Positions 8,420-16,775 of a DNA stretch of 44,487 nt are shown here, piece after piece. Source of the DNA: Teichococcus deserti (GTDB lineage: Bacteria; Pseudomonadota; Alphaproteobacteria; Acetobacterales; Acetobacteraceae); NCBI RefSeq assembly GCF_001982615.1, contig NZ_MLCO01000173.1, positions 1-44,487 of the forward strand. The letters are read 5' to 3'. The number at the start of each line of letters is the position of its first letter. Position 1 is the first letter of the stretch. A model generated the notes under the pieces. That model had not been told where the DNA came from and did not search any database. It saw only the letters and a list, made by a program, of their open reading frames with translations. A program made the translations under genes and the position numbers.

Positions 8420-8973
8420 GCCGCGAAGGCTCCGGCGCCATCAGGCCTCGGCGGAGCGCCGGGCGCGGGAGAAGCCGCGGCAGCATCCTGGCGGTCGACA
8501 CCGCCCGTTCCACCGCGCCGGGCGCCCTGCCGGTCCCTCGCCGAGAGGCAGCGGGGCAGGCCTTCGCTGCTCCTTGCCCGGGGCGAACACCGAGCCGTCC
8601 GATCGGTGATCGTGGTTCAGCTTCGCCCAGGGGACGGGGTCATCGGCCCCGATGCCCGGGACGCGGCGGAAGGGCGGCGTGGCTCAGGACATCCTTCCAT
8701 CGCCCTCGCCGATCATGACACCGAGGATCGGGCCGGGCTTGTCCCCGGCCATGTCACGGACCGAGATCCCCCCGGCCTGCTCCGGGCCTGCTCCGGGCCT
8801 GCTCCGGGCCTGCCCCGGGCCTGCCTTGGGGCGATCAGCGAGGTGGTCTGATCGCGCTCGACATCGCCGCCATGGCTGCCGTCCGAGCTGCTTCCCCGCC
8901 CGCGGCAACGAAGGAGGCCGGATCGCAGTTTCGACCACAGGCCTCTCCCGTCCCTGCAAGGAACGCCCGCCCC
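8420..8973. other. Gene-free stretch of about 550 bases containing a tandem repeat
   Basis: Several open frames cross this region in both directions, but they are Arg/Pro/Gly-rich, lack ribosome binding sites and match nothing I know. The only clear structure is the 11-bp tandem repeat at 8774-8828. On the minus strand a short frame ending DKPGPILGVMIGEGDGRMS is slightly more protein-like, but no start or signal supports it. Confidence 0.4.
8774..8828. repeat. 11-bp tandem repeat, five units
   Basis: The unit GGCCTGCTCCG occurs three times perfectly in a row (8774, 8785, 8796). Two diverged copies follow: GGCCTGCCCCG at 8807 and GGCCTGCCTTG at 8818. It lies in non-coding DNA. Confidence 0.9.
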
Positions 8974-9198
8974 ATGCCGACCTCCCGCCGCCTGCCGCCA
9001 CCCCCTGCCGCCTTCCGCCCGCTCGGCGGGCCGCTGCAGCATGCCGTCCCCTACGCCTCCGACGCGGCCGCCCGGCTGGAACAGCGGGCGCAGGACGGCC
9101 TGGCGGCGCTGCGCGGAACGGTGCGCGACAGCCCGGCGGGATGGCTGGCCCTGGCCTTCGGCCTTGGCATCCTGCTGGCCAGCCGCCGCGCCCGTTAG
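8974..9198 (+). CDS. Small C-tail-anchored protein, ElaB/YqjD (DUF883)-like
   Basis: A 74-residue protein with an amphipathic, Ala/Arg/Gln-rich middle (ASDAAARLEQRAQDGLAALRG), then RDSPAGWLALAFGLGILLASRRAR. This layout of a helical soluble part, a short spacer with an acidic/Pro motif, and one C-terminal membrane helix ending in arginines is that of ElaB/YqjD inner-membrane proteins, which tether ribosomes in stationary phase in E. coli. It is shorter than usual (about 100 residues). The start at 8974 is chosen because AAGGAA lies ten bases upstream; a longer frame begins at 8872. Its stop overlaps the end of the convergent molybdoenzyme gene by four bases. Confidence 0.65.
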   Translation: MPTSRRLPPPPAAFRPLGGPLQHAVPYASDAAARLEQRAQDGLAALRGTVRDSPAGWLALAFGLGILLASRRAR

Positions 9199-11486
9199 CG
9201 GTGCAGGATGCGCACCGGGATCGCCTTGGCCGCAGGCACATGGCTTTCCCGGGCGTGGTGCGAGACCGGCAGCAGCGGGTTGCATTCCGGGAAGTAGCCC
9301 GCGATGCAGCCAGGCGTCAGATCGTAGCGCACCACGGCAAGGCCATCGACACGGCGCGTCACGCCATCCCCGGCGACGGTCTCCAGGGTAACCCGCTGCT
9401 GCTCCACCAGCCCAAGCCGGGCGATGTCGGCGGCGTGCATCATCACCACCTCGCGGCTGCCATGGATGCCGCGGAAACGATCGTCGTAGCCATAGACCGT
9501 CGTGTTGAACTGGTCGTTGCTGCGCAGCGTGATCAGCCGCAGGACATCGCCGCCCTCCTCCGCCATGTCGGCATCGGCCTCGATCGCCATGGGCGCCAGG
9601 AAGGTCGCCTTGCCGGTCTCGGTCTGCCACTGGCGCTGGCGCGCCGGATTGGCTCGGGCGAGCCCGCCCTTCTGCCAGATCCGCTGGCTGTAATTCGCGT
9701 ACCAGGTCGGATGCAGGGCCGCGAGCTCCTGGCGGATGCGGTCGTAGTCGCCGACCCAGCCATCCCAGTCGACCCGCGGATTGGCGGGCAGCACCGCCTT
9801 GGCGATCCCGGCGATGATCGCAGGCTCGGAGAGCAGCGCCGGGCTCACCGGGCTGCGCATGCCGCGCGACGGATGGATCACCGCGGTGCTGTCCTCCACC
9901 GTCACCACCTGCGGGCCGCTGGCCTGCTGGTCGATCTCGATGCGGCTGAGACAGGGCAGCAGCCAGGCGGCGCGGCCATGCACCAGATGGCTGCGGTTCA
10001 GCCGGGTCGTGATCATCACCGTCAGTGGCAGGCGGCGCCAGGCCGGCTCCAGCAGGCCGGTCTCCGGCAGCGAGCGCACCAGGTTGCCGCCGAGCTGCAG
10101 CACCGCATCGACCTTGCCATCGATGACGCCCTGCGTGAGACCGACCGCATCGAGCCCCTGCTGCCGGGGAGCCGCGAAGCCGTAGCGGGCCTCCATCGCG
10201 GCGATCGGCGCCAGCTCGGGCTTCTCGGTGATCCAGACGGCGCGCTGGCCCTGCACGTTGGAATGGCCGCGCACCGGGCAGATGCCCGCGCCGGGGCGGC
10301 CGATATTGCCGCGCATCAGCAGCAGCGCGACCAGCATCTGGACATTCTCGACGCCCTCGCGATGCTGCGTCAGCCCCATGCCGTAGATGCCCAGCGTGGC
10401 CCTGGCGCCGGCATAGCTCTGCGCGATCTGCTCCATGGCGCTGCGCGACAGGCCCGAGCGCTGCTCCAGCGCCGTCCAGCCATGGCCGCGGATGGTCGCC
10501 GCGAAGGCCGGGAAGCCGTGGCAGTGCTCGGCGATGAAGCCGTGGTCGAGCACCGCCGGGCGCCCGGCGGCACGCGCCGCGTCGTCCCAGTCCAGCAGCA
10601 GCTTGCACAGGCCGACCAGCAGCGCCAGGTCGCCGCCCGCCCGCGGCTGATGGTATTGCGAGGCGATGCGCTGCGACCCGCCGCCCAGCATGCCCGCCGG
10701 GCTCTGCGGATTGGTGAAACGCTCGAGCCCCGGCTCGCGCAGCGGGTTGATCACGATGATCGGCACGCCGCGCCGGGAGGCAGCGTCGAGCTGGTGCAGC
10801 ATGCGCGGGCTGTTCACCGCGGTGTTCTGCCCGAAGAGCAGGATGCAGTCGGTCTGCTCGAAATCGTCGAGATGCACGGTGCCGACCGGCACGCCGATGG
10901 TCTTCGGCAGCGCGACCGAGGTGCTCTCATGGCACATGTTGGAGGAGTCGGGCAGGTTGTTGGTGCCATGCAGCCGCGCCATCAGCTGCCACAGGAAGGC
11001 GGCCTCGTTGCTCGCGCGGCCGGAGGCATAGAAGACCGCCCGGTCCGGCGCGATGCCGCGCAGGCCTGCGCCGATGCCGTCGAAGGCCTCCTGCCAGGAG
11101 GCGGGGACGTAGCGGTCGGATGCGGCGTCCCAGCGCATCGGCTCGGTCAGGCGCCCGGCCTGTTCCAGCGCATGGTCGCTCCATCGCTCCAGCTCGGTCA
11201 CCGTGTGGCGCGCGAAGACATCGGCCTCGATGCGGGCGCTGCTCATGTCCCAGGCCGTGGCCTTGGCGCCGTTCTCGCAGAATTCGAAGAGATGCGGCGT
11301 GGCAGGCTTGGCCCAGGCGCAGGAGACGCAGGAGAAGCCGCCGGGCTTGTTCTGCTGCGTCAGCAGCAGCGGCGCGCTCAGCGGATTGCCTTCCCGCTTC
11401 AGGATCTTGCCCAGCGAGCGGACGGATCCCCAGCCGCCGGAGGGACCGTCATAGGCAACCACGCGCAGCCTGCCGTCCTTGCCCAT
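9195..11486 (-). CDS. ydeP: FdhF/YdeP-family molybdopterin oxidoreductase
   Basis: A 763-residue molybdopterin enzyme of the YdeP branch of the formate dehydrogenase-like family. The N-terminal segment CVSCAWAK (Cys53, Cys56) and FEFCENGAKA (Cys70) fits the YdeP iron-sulfur region. NMCHESTS (Cys185) lies where the family has its conserved active-site segment. Further hallmarks are NPLREPGLERF, RGNIGRPGAGICPVRGHSNVQG and, near the end, LRSNDQFNTTVYGYDDRFRGI and CNPLLP. There is no Tat signal, so it is cytoplasmic. In E. coli YdeP has been linked to acid resistance, but the natural substrate is not established. The gene stands alone, divergent from the acyl-CoA dehydrogenase gene with about 100 bases between. 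No FdhD or molybdenum cofactor genes are in the window. Confidence 0.93.
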   Translation of the reverse strand: MGKDGRLRVVAYDGPSGGWGSVRSLGKILKREGNPLSAPLLLTQQNKPGGFSCVSCAWAKPATPHLFEFCENGAKATAWDMSSARIEADVFARHTVTELERWSDHALEQAGRLTEPMRWDAASDRYVPASWQEAFDGIGAGLRGIAPDRAVFYASGRASNEAAFLWQLMARLHGTNNLPDSSNMCHESTSVALPKTIGVPVGTVHLDDFEQTDCILLFGQNTAVNSPRMLHQLDAASRRGVPIIVINPLREPGLERFTNPQSPAGMLGGGSQRIASQYHQPRAGGDLALLVGLCKLLLDWDDAARAAGRPAVLDHGFIAEHCHGFPAFAATIRGHGWTALEQRSGLSRSAMEQIAQSYAGARATLGIYGMGLTQHREGVENVQMLVALLLMRGNIGRPGAGICPVRGHSNVQGQRAVWITEKPELAPIAAMEARYGFAAPRQQGLDAVGLTQGVIDGKVDAVLQLGGNLVRSLPETGLLEPAWRRLPLTVMITTRLNRSHLVHGRAAWLLPCLSRIEIDQQASGPQVVTVEDSTAVIHPSRGMRSPVSPALLSEPAIIAGIAKAVLPANPRVDWDGWVGDYDRIRQELAALHPTWYANYSQRIWQKGGLARANPARQRQWQTETGKATFLAPMAIEADADMAEEGGDVLRLITLRSNDQFNTTVYGYDDRFRGIHGSREVVMMHAADIARLGLVEQQRVTLETVAGDGVTRRVDGLAVVRYDLTPGCIAGYFPECNPLLPVSHHARESHVPAAKAIPVRILHR

Positions 11487-11587
11487 GATCGCCTCCTGCT
11501 TGCCTGCCCGCAGACAACCCGTGGTGAGCCGCGCCGTTGCAGCGGGGATGCGGCAAACTCCTGATGCGCCGCGGCATTACCCGGAGG

Positions 11588-12694
11588 ATGGACACATTTT
11601 CTCCCCTGACCTCCGGCGACCGGGGCAGCCTGCTCAGCCGGGCCCAGGCCGTGGCAGGGATCGCCACGCTGCACGCCGCCGCGCTCGATACCCCCGGCGC
11701 CTTCCCCGCCGAGGATGTCGCCGCCCTGGCCGGCAGCGGACTGCTGACCGCGCCGCTGCCTGCCGCGCTCGGCGGGCGCGATCTCGGCGAAGGCCTCGAC
11801 GGCCATCGTGAGCTGGCCGAGGTGCTGATGGCGATCGGCCAGGGCAGCCTGCCGCTCGGCCGTCTCTACGAGGGCCATGTCAACGCGCTGCAGCTGGTGC
11901 GGCGCTACGGCAGCGCGGCGCAGCTGGCGGAGGCCGCTGAGGCCGCCGCGGCGGGCGCGCTCTTCGGCGTCTGGAACACCGATGACCGGGCGCAGCCGCT
12001 GCAGCTGCGGCAGGACCGGCTGCAGGGCGCGAAGATCCTCGCCTCCGGCGCCGGGCATGTGACGCGGCCGCTGGTGACGGCGGCCTCGCCCGGGGGCGCG
12101 GTCATGCTGATCCCGCGCCTGTCGCCAGGCCAGGGCGCCGACCTCTCGGGATGGACCGCGCAGGGCATGCAGGCCTCGGCGACCGGCCGGGTCAGCTTCG
12201 ACGGCGTCATCGCGCCGCCGCCGATCGGGAGCCCCGGCGACTATCTGCGCGAGCCTGCCTTTTCCACCGGCGCCTGGCGCTGCCTGGCGGTGCAGGGCGG
12301 CGGCATGGCGGCGCTGCTCGACCTGCTGCGGCAGCACCTGCGCGACAGCGGCCGCGACGAGGACCGTGCGCAGCGCCAGCGCTTCGGCGAGGCCGCCATC
12401 GCCGCCCAGACCGCGCGCCTCTGGATCCTGCAATCGGCGCGGCTTTCGGCCGGGCCCGCGGATGTCGAGGCGGCCGTCGCCGCCGTCAACCTGGCGCGGC
12501 GCGCCGTGGAGCAGGCGGCGCTGACCCTGCTGGAGCTGGTGCAGCGCTCGATCGGCCTGGCCGCCTTCATGCGCCCCGCGCCGGTCGAGCGCATCGCCCG
12601 CGATCTGGCCACCTATCTGCGCCAGCCCGCGCCCGACCGGGCGCTTGAGCTCGGCGCGGCGGAGTTGCTGCGCCGGGAGGCGCTGCCGTGGTGA
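11588..12694 (+). CDS. Acyl-CoA dehydrogenase-like protein
   Basis: A 368-residue protein of acyl-CoA dehydrogenase type. The N-terminal helical part contains the family-like FPAEDVAALAGSGLLTAPLPAALGG near residue 37. The middle beta region and the C-terminal four-helix bundle (DVEAAVAAVNLARRAVEQAALTLLELVQRSIG) follow in order. Conservation is weaker than in beta-oxidation enzymes, and the usual FAD/substrate loop motifs are poorly kept, so a special role is likely. It overlaps the PIG-L deacetylase gene by seven bases, and a family 2 glycosyltransferase follows convergently. The start is uncertain: an in-frame ATG occurs at 11564, and the GGAGG next to the 11588 ATG is too close to be ideal. 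Confidence 0.85.
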   Translation: MDTFSPLTSGDRGSLLSRAQAVAGIATLHAAALDTPGAFPAEDVAALAGSGLLTAPLPAALGGRDLGEGLDGHRELAEVLMAIGQGSLPLGRLYEGHVNALQLVRRYGSAAQLAEAAEAAAAGALFGVWNTDDRAQPLQLRQDRLQGAKILASGAGHVTRPLVTAASPGGAVMLIPRLSPGQGADLSGWTAQGMQASATGRVSFDGVIAPPPIGSPGDYLREPAFSTGAWRCLAVQGGGMAALLDLLRQHLRDSGRDEDRAQRQRFGEAAIAAQTARLWILQSARLSAGPADVEAAVAAVNLARRAVEQAALTLLELVQRSIGLAAFMRPAPVERIARDLATYLRQPAPDRALELGAAELLRREALPW

Positions 12695-13395
12695 TCCGCG
12701 CGCGCGACTTCTGGGCGCAGGCCGGGGCGCTGCCTGTCCGGCCTCTGGACGAGATCCTGGCGCCCGGCGGCGTGCTGGTGCTGGCGCCGCATGCGGATGA
12801 CGAGAGCCTGGGCTGCGGCGGCCTGATCGCCGCGTCGCTGGCGGCGGGGCGGGCGCTGCGCGTGGTCTTCCTGTCGGATGGCGCCGCCTCCCATCCGGAC
12901 CATCCGGGCGCCGCGCTGCGCGACAGGCGGGAAGCCGAGGCGCTCGAGGCGCTGCGCCGTCTCGGCGCCGGGCCCGAAGCCGCAAGCTTCCTCCGCCTGC
13001 CGGACAGCCGGGTGCCCGACACCGGCGCCGCGTTCCGGCAGGCGGTCGACCGCATCGGCGCCATCGCTGCGGATATCGATGCCGGCACGGTCCTGGCCAC
13101 CTGGGGCGGTGACCCGCATTGCGACCATCAGGCCTGCGCGGCGATGCAGGCGGCGCTGCCACCCGGCCGCCGCCATCTCGCCTATCCGGTCTGGGGCCAT
13201 GCGCTGCCCGGCGAGACCGTGCTGCCCCAGCCGCCGCGCGGCGCCTGGCTGGACATCACGCGCTGGCTGCCGGAGAAGCGCGCCGCCGTGCAGGCCCACC
13301 GGTCGCAGCTTGGCGACCTGCCGGGCGGCTTCGCGCTCGACGCCACGATGCTGGCGCGCGCCGAACGTCCCGCCGAGCTCTATCTCCAGGCCTGA
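12688..13395 (+). CDS. PIG-L family deacetylase
   Basis: A 235-residue zinc-dependent N-deacetylase of the PIG-L/LmbE family. The metal site is visible as PHADDE (His35, Asp37, Asp38) and DPHCDHQAC (His147). The family removes acetyl groups from GlcNAc conjugates such as GlcNAc-PI, GlcNAc-Ins or bacillithiol and mycothiol precursors, or from natural products. It starts with GTG inside the end of the acyl-CoA dehydrogenase gene, which indicates translational coupling. Its last 16 bases overlap the convergent glycosyltransferase. Together the three suggest making or trimming an acylated or amino-sugar glycoconjugate. The compound is unknown. Confidence 0.93.
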   Translation: MVIRARDFWAQAGALPVRPLDEILAPGGVLVLAPHADDESLGCGGLIAASLAAGRALRVVFLSDGAASHPDHPGAALRDRREAEALEALRRLGAGPEAASFLRLPDSRVPDTGAAFRQAVDRIGAIAADIDAGTVLATWGGDPHCDHQACAAMQAALPPGRRHLAYPVWGHALPGETVLPQPPRGAWLDITRWLPEKRAAVQAHRSQLGDLPGGFALDATMLARAERPAELYLQA

Positions 13396-14501
13396 ACGCC
13401 GCCGCGCCGCAGGATCAGCGCCTGGGCGGCCAGCATGGCCGAAGGCAGCAGCGCGGGGGGCACGGCACGCGCCGCCAGCCGCAGGGACCGCCGTTCCACC
13501 TCCTGCCAGGCGGCCGCGAAGGGCGGGCCCTGGAGCGGGTCCAGGATAGCAGCCTCCAGCCCCAGCAGCGGCGCCAGGCCGGCCAGGCCGCCGCGGGCAT
13601 GGGCGGCCCGCGCCTGGCCGCGCAACACCGCCCGGCGCCAGGCGGCGCCGGGTGCCTCCAGCTGCGGGTCGCCGGTGAGCTCGGGCTCTGCCTGCCAGCG
13701 CGCCAGGGTGGCCGCCGCGCCGCCCGCCGCGCGGCCCAGGCGGCGGCAGGAGGTGGCGACGCGCACCTCCGGCGCGTGGCGCAGCCGCAGCCCGGCCGCC
13801 TGGACGGCGGCCGCCAGCGCGCGATCCTCGCCGACCGGCAGGCGGGGCAGACCGCCGATCCGGCGATAGGCCGCCAGCGTCAGCGCCAGGCTGGCCCCCG
13901 AGGCCATGCGGTGCCGCGGCCAGGGGTCATGCGGCTCGGCATCGGCCAGGCTGTCGATCCGGGCGAGCAGGGCGGCGTAGCGAGCCTGCGCTTGCAGCCG
14001 CGCGGCCAGGGCAGGCGGCAGGTCCGGCGCGGCCGCCAGGTCGTATTCGACAAAGCCCGCGACCGCATCGGCGCCCGCGCCGAGGGCGCGCCGGTTGGCC
14101 TGCAGCCAGTCGGGTGCGACCCGGCTGTCCGCATCGGTGGTCAGCAACAGGGCCTCGCCGGAGGAGGACGGTCCGCAGGCCTCCAGCCAGAGCGCGGCAG
14201 CATCCAGCGCCTGGCCGCGCGCCTCGCCGACATGGCGCGCCGCGGGCGGCAGGCGGACCTCCTGCAGCAGGACGGGAATGCCGGCGCTGGCGGCCCAGCG
14301 GCGGGCGATGCCGGCGCTGCCGTCGCGGCAGTCGTTGAGCAGCAGGAGGACGGCCAGGCCGGCAGACTGCTGCTGCTGCGCGAGGGCCTCCAGGCAGGCC
14401 GGAAGATGATCCGCCTCATCGCGAACCGGGATGGCAACGACCGCGTCGAGCAGCCCGGGTCCGGGATGCAGAGGCAGGTCGAGAAGCGGCTGGTGCAGCA
14501 A
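13380..14501 (-). CDS. Family 2 glycosyltransferase
   Basis: A 373-residue glycosyltransferase with a GT-A fold. The N-terminal strand VVAIPVRDEADHLPACLEAL near residue 21 is the nucleotide-sugar binding start of family GT2. TTDADSRV (Asp123, Asp125) is the metal-binding DxD, and VGED (Glu225, Asp226) is the catalytic-base region. There is no membrane helix, so it acts in the cytoplasm or at the membrane surface. It is convergent with the acyl-CoA dehydrogenase/PIG-L pair and overlaps the latter. The same set of enzymes, often with a SAM methyltransferase, recurs next to each other in other proteobacteria as far as I recall. No methyltransferase is present here. Confidence 0.9.
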   Translation of the reverse strand: MLHQPLLDLPLHPGPGLLDAVVAIPVRDEADHLPACLEALAQQQQSAGLAVLLLLNDCRDGSAGIARRWAASAGIPVLLQEVRLPPAARHVGEARGQALDAAALWLEACGPSSSGEALLLTTDADSRVAPDWLQANRRALGAGADAVAGFVEYDLAAAPDLPPALAARLQAQARYAALLARIDSLADAEPHDPWPRHRMASGASLALTLAAYRRIGGLPRLPVGEDRALAAAVQAAGLRLRHAPEVRVATSCRRLGRAAGGAAATLARWQAEPELTGDPQLEAPGAAWRRAVLRGQARAAHARGGLAGLAPLLGLEAAILDPLQGPPFAAAWQEVERRSLRLAARAVPPALLPSAMLAAQALILRRGGVQAWR

Positions 14502-14671
14502 CAGGCATCTCCTCGACCCGGCGGGGCCGGATCAGAACGGAGGATCGTGCCGCCGGGTTGCGGGATCTCCGATGCGGTCCCGGCGATGGCTGCCGGAGGG
14601 ATGATCCCCGGACAACAGCGAGGACGGGAGCCGGTGCAGGCGGCCGCGGCGTGACGGGACCCGCCAGCAGG

Positions 14672-15025
14672 TCAGGGCAGACGATCCGGCCTGCCACCTT
14701 CCCGCCGGGCCCGGCGCCAAGGGACATGATGCAGATGGCGACGAAGCCGTGCAGAGCCGCGCGGCGATCCATCGGCCGCTGGCGAGCGGGGCGATGCCCT
14801 GCCCGCCCCGCCGGCCCGTTGCTGGCGACCTGCGCCCGCCCGGCTGTCCGGCCTGCCACGTCGCGACCCGCTCCTGTTGCCGCCGCCGCTGTCCCTGTTG
14901 ACCGTCGCCCAGGCGCGGCGCCCGGCCTCTTCCTGCGACACGCCGCGGGCCTCATAGCCCGCCTCGGTCTGCGCGGCCTTGCGTTTCTGCTTGCCGGTAC
15001 GGGCGGGTTTGTCGCCCCGGGGCAA
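14672..15025 (-). CDS. Small basic protein of the PRGxK/KQKRKA...RAWATVN type, TTG start
   Basis: The frame reads PRGDKPARTGKQKRKAAQTE, then YEARGVSQEEAGRRAWATVN and SGGGNRSGSRRG. This is the hallmark of a widespread small basic family, often loosely labelled plasmid stabilisation protein and usually 60-80 residues. The start is TTG at 15025: AGGAGG lies five bases upstream, and relatives begin exactly with M-P-R-G. The frame continues to TGA at 14672, giving 117 residues. The last 45 or so are an Arg/Gly/Ala-rich tail not usual for the family, so a late frameshift or an extension is possible. Relatives tend to occur with stress genes, and the molecular function is not established. The gene is divergent from the following SDR. 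Confidence 0.75.
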   Translation of the reverse strand: MPRGDKPARTGKQKRKAAQTEAGYEARGVSQEEAGRRAWATVNRDSGGGNRSGSRRGRPDSRAGAGRQQRAGGAGRASPRSPAADGSPRGSARLRRHLHHVPWRRARREGGRPDRLP

Positions 15026-15170
15026 TTCGGCCTCCTGCCATGTCTCTGCCAGGGCGGGAACCGACGCGCCTGTCCGCAGGTTGCCGATCCGGCGTCGCCT
15101 GATGCTGCGGGGTGCTGCGCAACCTCGACCCCCACCGCCGCGTCCTTCTGCTGCATTCTGGAGATTTCCC

Positions 15171-15956
15171 ATGGATCTTGGCATCACCGGCCGCGTGGCC
15201 CTCGTGACCGGCGGCGATTCCGGCATCGGCCTGGCCACGGCGCAGCAGCTGGCGGCGGCCGGCGCCCGGATCATCCTGTCGGATGTCGACGAGGCCAAGC
15301 TGCAGGCCGCCGCCGCCGGGATTGTCGGCGACGTTGTCGCAATCGCCGCCGACCTGACCGATCCCAAGGCCGTGGCCCGGTTGTCGGAGGCCGCGGGCCG
15401 CGTCGACATCCTCGTGCACGCCGCCGGGATCACCGGGCCGACCGGTGACTTCGAGACGCTGTCCGACGACGACTGGCGGCTGGCGCTCGACGTCGATCTG
15501 ATGGCTGCGGTGCGGCTGCTGCGGGCGGTGCTGCCGGGCATGGCAGCCGGGGGCTGGGGCCGCGTCGTGTTGCTGGCCTCGGAAGATGCCGCGCAGCCCT
15601 ATGCCGACGAGCTGCCCTATTGCGCCGCCAAGGCCGCGATCCTCAATCTCGCGAAAGGATTGTCGAAGGCCTATGCGCGCAAGGGCGTGCTGGTCAACAC
15701 GGTCTCGCCCGCCTTCATTCACACGCCGATGACGGATGCGATGATGCAGAAGCGCGCAAAGGCCATGGGCTGCAGTGTTGACGAGGCGGTCGCAAGCTTC
15801 CTGCAGGAGGAGCGCCCCACGCTGGAGCTTCGCCGGCGCGGCGAGCCCGCGGAGGTGGCGGCGGCGATCGCTTTCCTCGCCTCCAGCGCCGCCAGCTTCG
15901 TCACCGGTGCCAATCTGCGCGTCGATGGCGGCTCGGTCGCCAGCCTGGCGTTGTAG
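15171..15956 (+). CDS. SDR-family oxidoreductase (FabG-like)
   Basis: A 261-residue short-chain dehydrogenase. Cofactor motif TGGDSGIG (13-20), HAAG (83-86), catalytic Ser137, Tyr150 and Lys154 in PYCAAKAA, and the C-terminal FVTGANLRVDGG are all in place, with an Asp (SDVD) after strand 2 that favours NAD(H). The ATG at 15171 has TGGAGA six bases upstream; a longer frame starting at 14979 covers antisense DNA of the small basic protein. It precedes paoABC in the same direction, but 165 bases with a strong palindrome separate them, so co-transcription is doubtful. The substrate is unknown. Confidence 0.93.
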   Translation: MDLGITGRVALVTGGDSGIGLATAQQLAAAGARIILSDVDEAKLQAAAAGIVGDVVAIAADLTDPKAVARLSEAAGRVDILVHAAGITGPTGDFETLSDDDWRLALDVDLMAAVRLLRAVLPGMAAGGWGRVVLLASEDAAQPYADELPYCAAKAAILNLAKGLSKAYARKGVLVNTVSPAFIHTPMTDAMMQKRAKAMGCSVDEAVASFLQEERPTLELRRRGEPAEVAAAIAFLASSAASFVTGANLRVDGGSVASLAL

Positions 15957-15998
15957 CGGCCGGCAGGCCCTTCTCACTTTCGGCGGAGCACCGGCATG

Positions 15999-16016
15999 AC
16001 GCGCCGCGCGGCGCGT
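15999..16016. promoter_or_regulatory. Perfect 18-bp palindrome upstream of paoABC
   Basis: ACGCGCCGCGCGGCGCGT is its own reverse complement. It lies 43 bases after the SDR stop and 106 bases before the paoA start. With no loop and no T-tract it is more likely an operator than a terminator, though chance palindromes are frequent in DNA this GC-rich. Confidence 0.35.
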
Positions 16017-16121
16017 TGAGCCTCCAGCTGGCGCGGCCTGCGGGCCGCGTCCGACATGGACGGGAAGCGCCGGGCCCCTCCCCCTGGGCCCAGGCGAGCA
16101 ACAGAAGAACTGGAGTCGACC

Positions 16122-16775
16122 ATGCGAGCACCTGACGTCGCGACCACCCGGCGCGACCTGGTCACCGGCACGGCCGCGACCGCCGCGATGATGGCGGCCC
16201 CCTCGGCTTCGGAGGCACGGGCGCCGGCGCAGGCTGCGGCGGCGCCACGCGCCGCAGCGGCTGCCCTGGCCAAGGTCTCCTTCCGCGTCAACGGCGAGGC
16301 CTGCCGCCTCGAGCTCGACACGCGCACCACCCTGCTCGATGCGTTGCGCGAGCATCTGCGGCTGACCGGCACCAAGAAGGGATGCGACCACGGCCAGTGC
16401 GGCGCCTGCACCGTCCTCGTCGACGGCCGCCGCATCAATGCCTGCCTGACGCTTGCTGTCATGCACGAGGGCGACACGATCACCACCATCGAGGGGCTGG
16501 GCAGCCCCGACCGGCTGCATCCGCTGCAGGCGGCCTTCGTCCGGCATGACGGCTACCAGTGCGGCTACTGCACGCCGGGGCAGATCTGCTCCTCCGCGGC
16601 CATGCTCGACGAGATCCGCGCGGGCATCCCCAGCCATGCCAGCGCCGACCTGACCGCCACGCCGCAGGTCACCGCCGAGGAGATCCGCGAAAGGATGAGC
16701 GGCAACATCTGCCGCTGCGGCGCCTATTCGAACATCGTCGACGCCATCACCGAGGTCGCGGAGCGCCAGGCATGA
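16122..16775 (+). CDS. paoA: Aldehyde oxidoreductase 2Fe-2S subunit PaoA
   Basis: The 217-residue iron-sulfur subunit of a periplasmic aldehyde oxidoreductase of the xanthine oxidase family. A Tat-type signal is visible (TTRRDLVTG near residue 8, then an Ala-rich stretch to about 50). The plant-type 2Fe-2S cluster is bound by CDHGQCGAC (Cys88, 93, 96) and Cys108. The second 2Fe-2S cluster is bound by CGYC (147, 150) and CRC (197, 199). It passes electrons from the molybdenum centre to FAD. ATG 16122 has GGAG six bases upstream. Its stop overlaps the paoB start as ATGA, and the order paoA-paoB-paoC is that of E. coli. Confidence 0.95.
   Translation: MRAPDVATTRRDLVTGTAATAAMMAAPSASEARAPAQAAAAPRAAAAALAKVSFRVNGEACRLELDTRTTLLDALREHLRLTGTKKGCDHGQCGACTVLVDGRRINACLTLAVMHEGDTITTIEGLGSPDRLHPLQAAFVRHDGYQCGYCTPGQICSSAAMLDEIRAGIPSHASADLTATPQVTAEEIRERMSGNICRCGAYSNIVDAITEVAERQA

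Noticed and set aside
8774-8828. CRISPR array
   Set aside because: The units are 11 bp and directly abutting, with no spacers.
8652-11564. A 970-codon plus-strand open frame opposite ydeP
   Set aside because: It lies over the gene-poor stretch and antisense to the molybdoenzyme; composition is Arg/Gln/Ala-rich with no recognisable fold.
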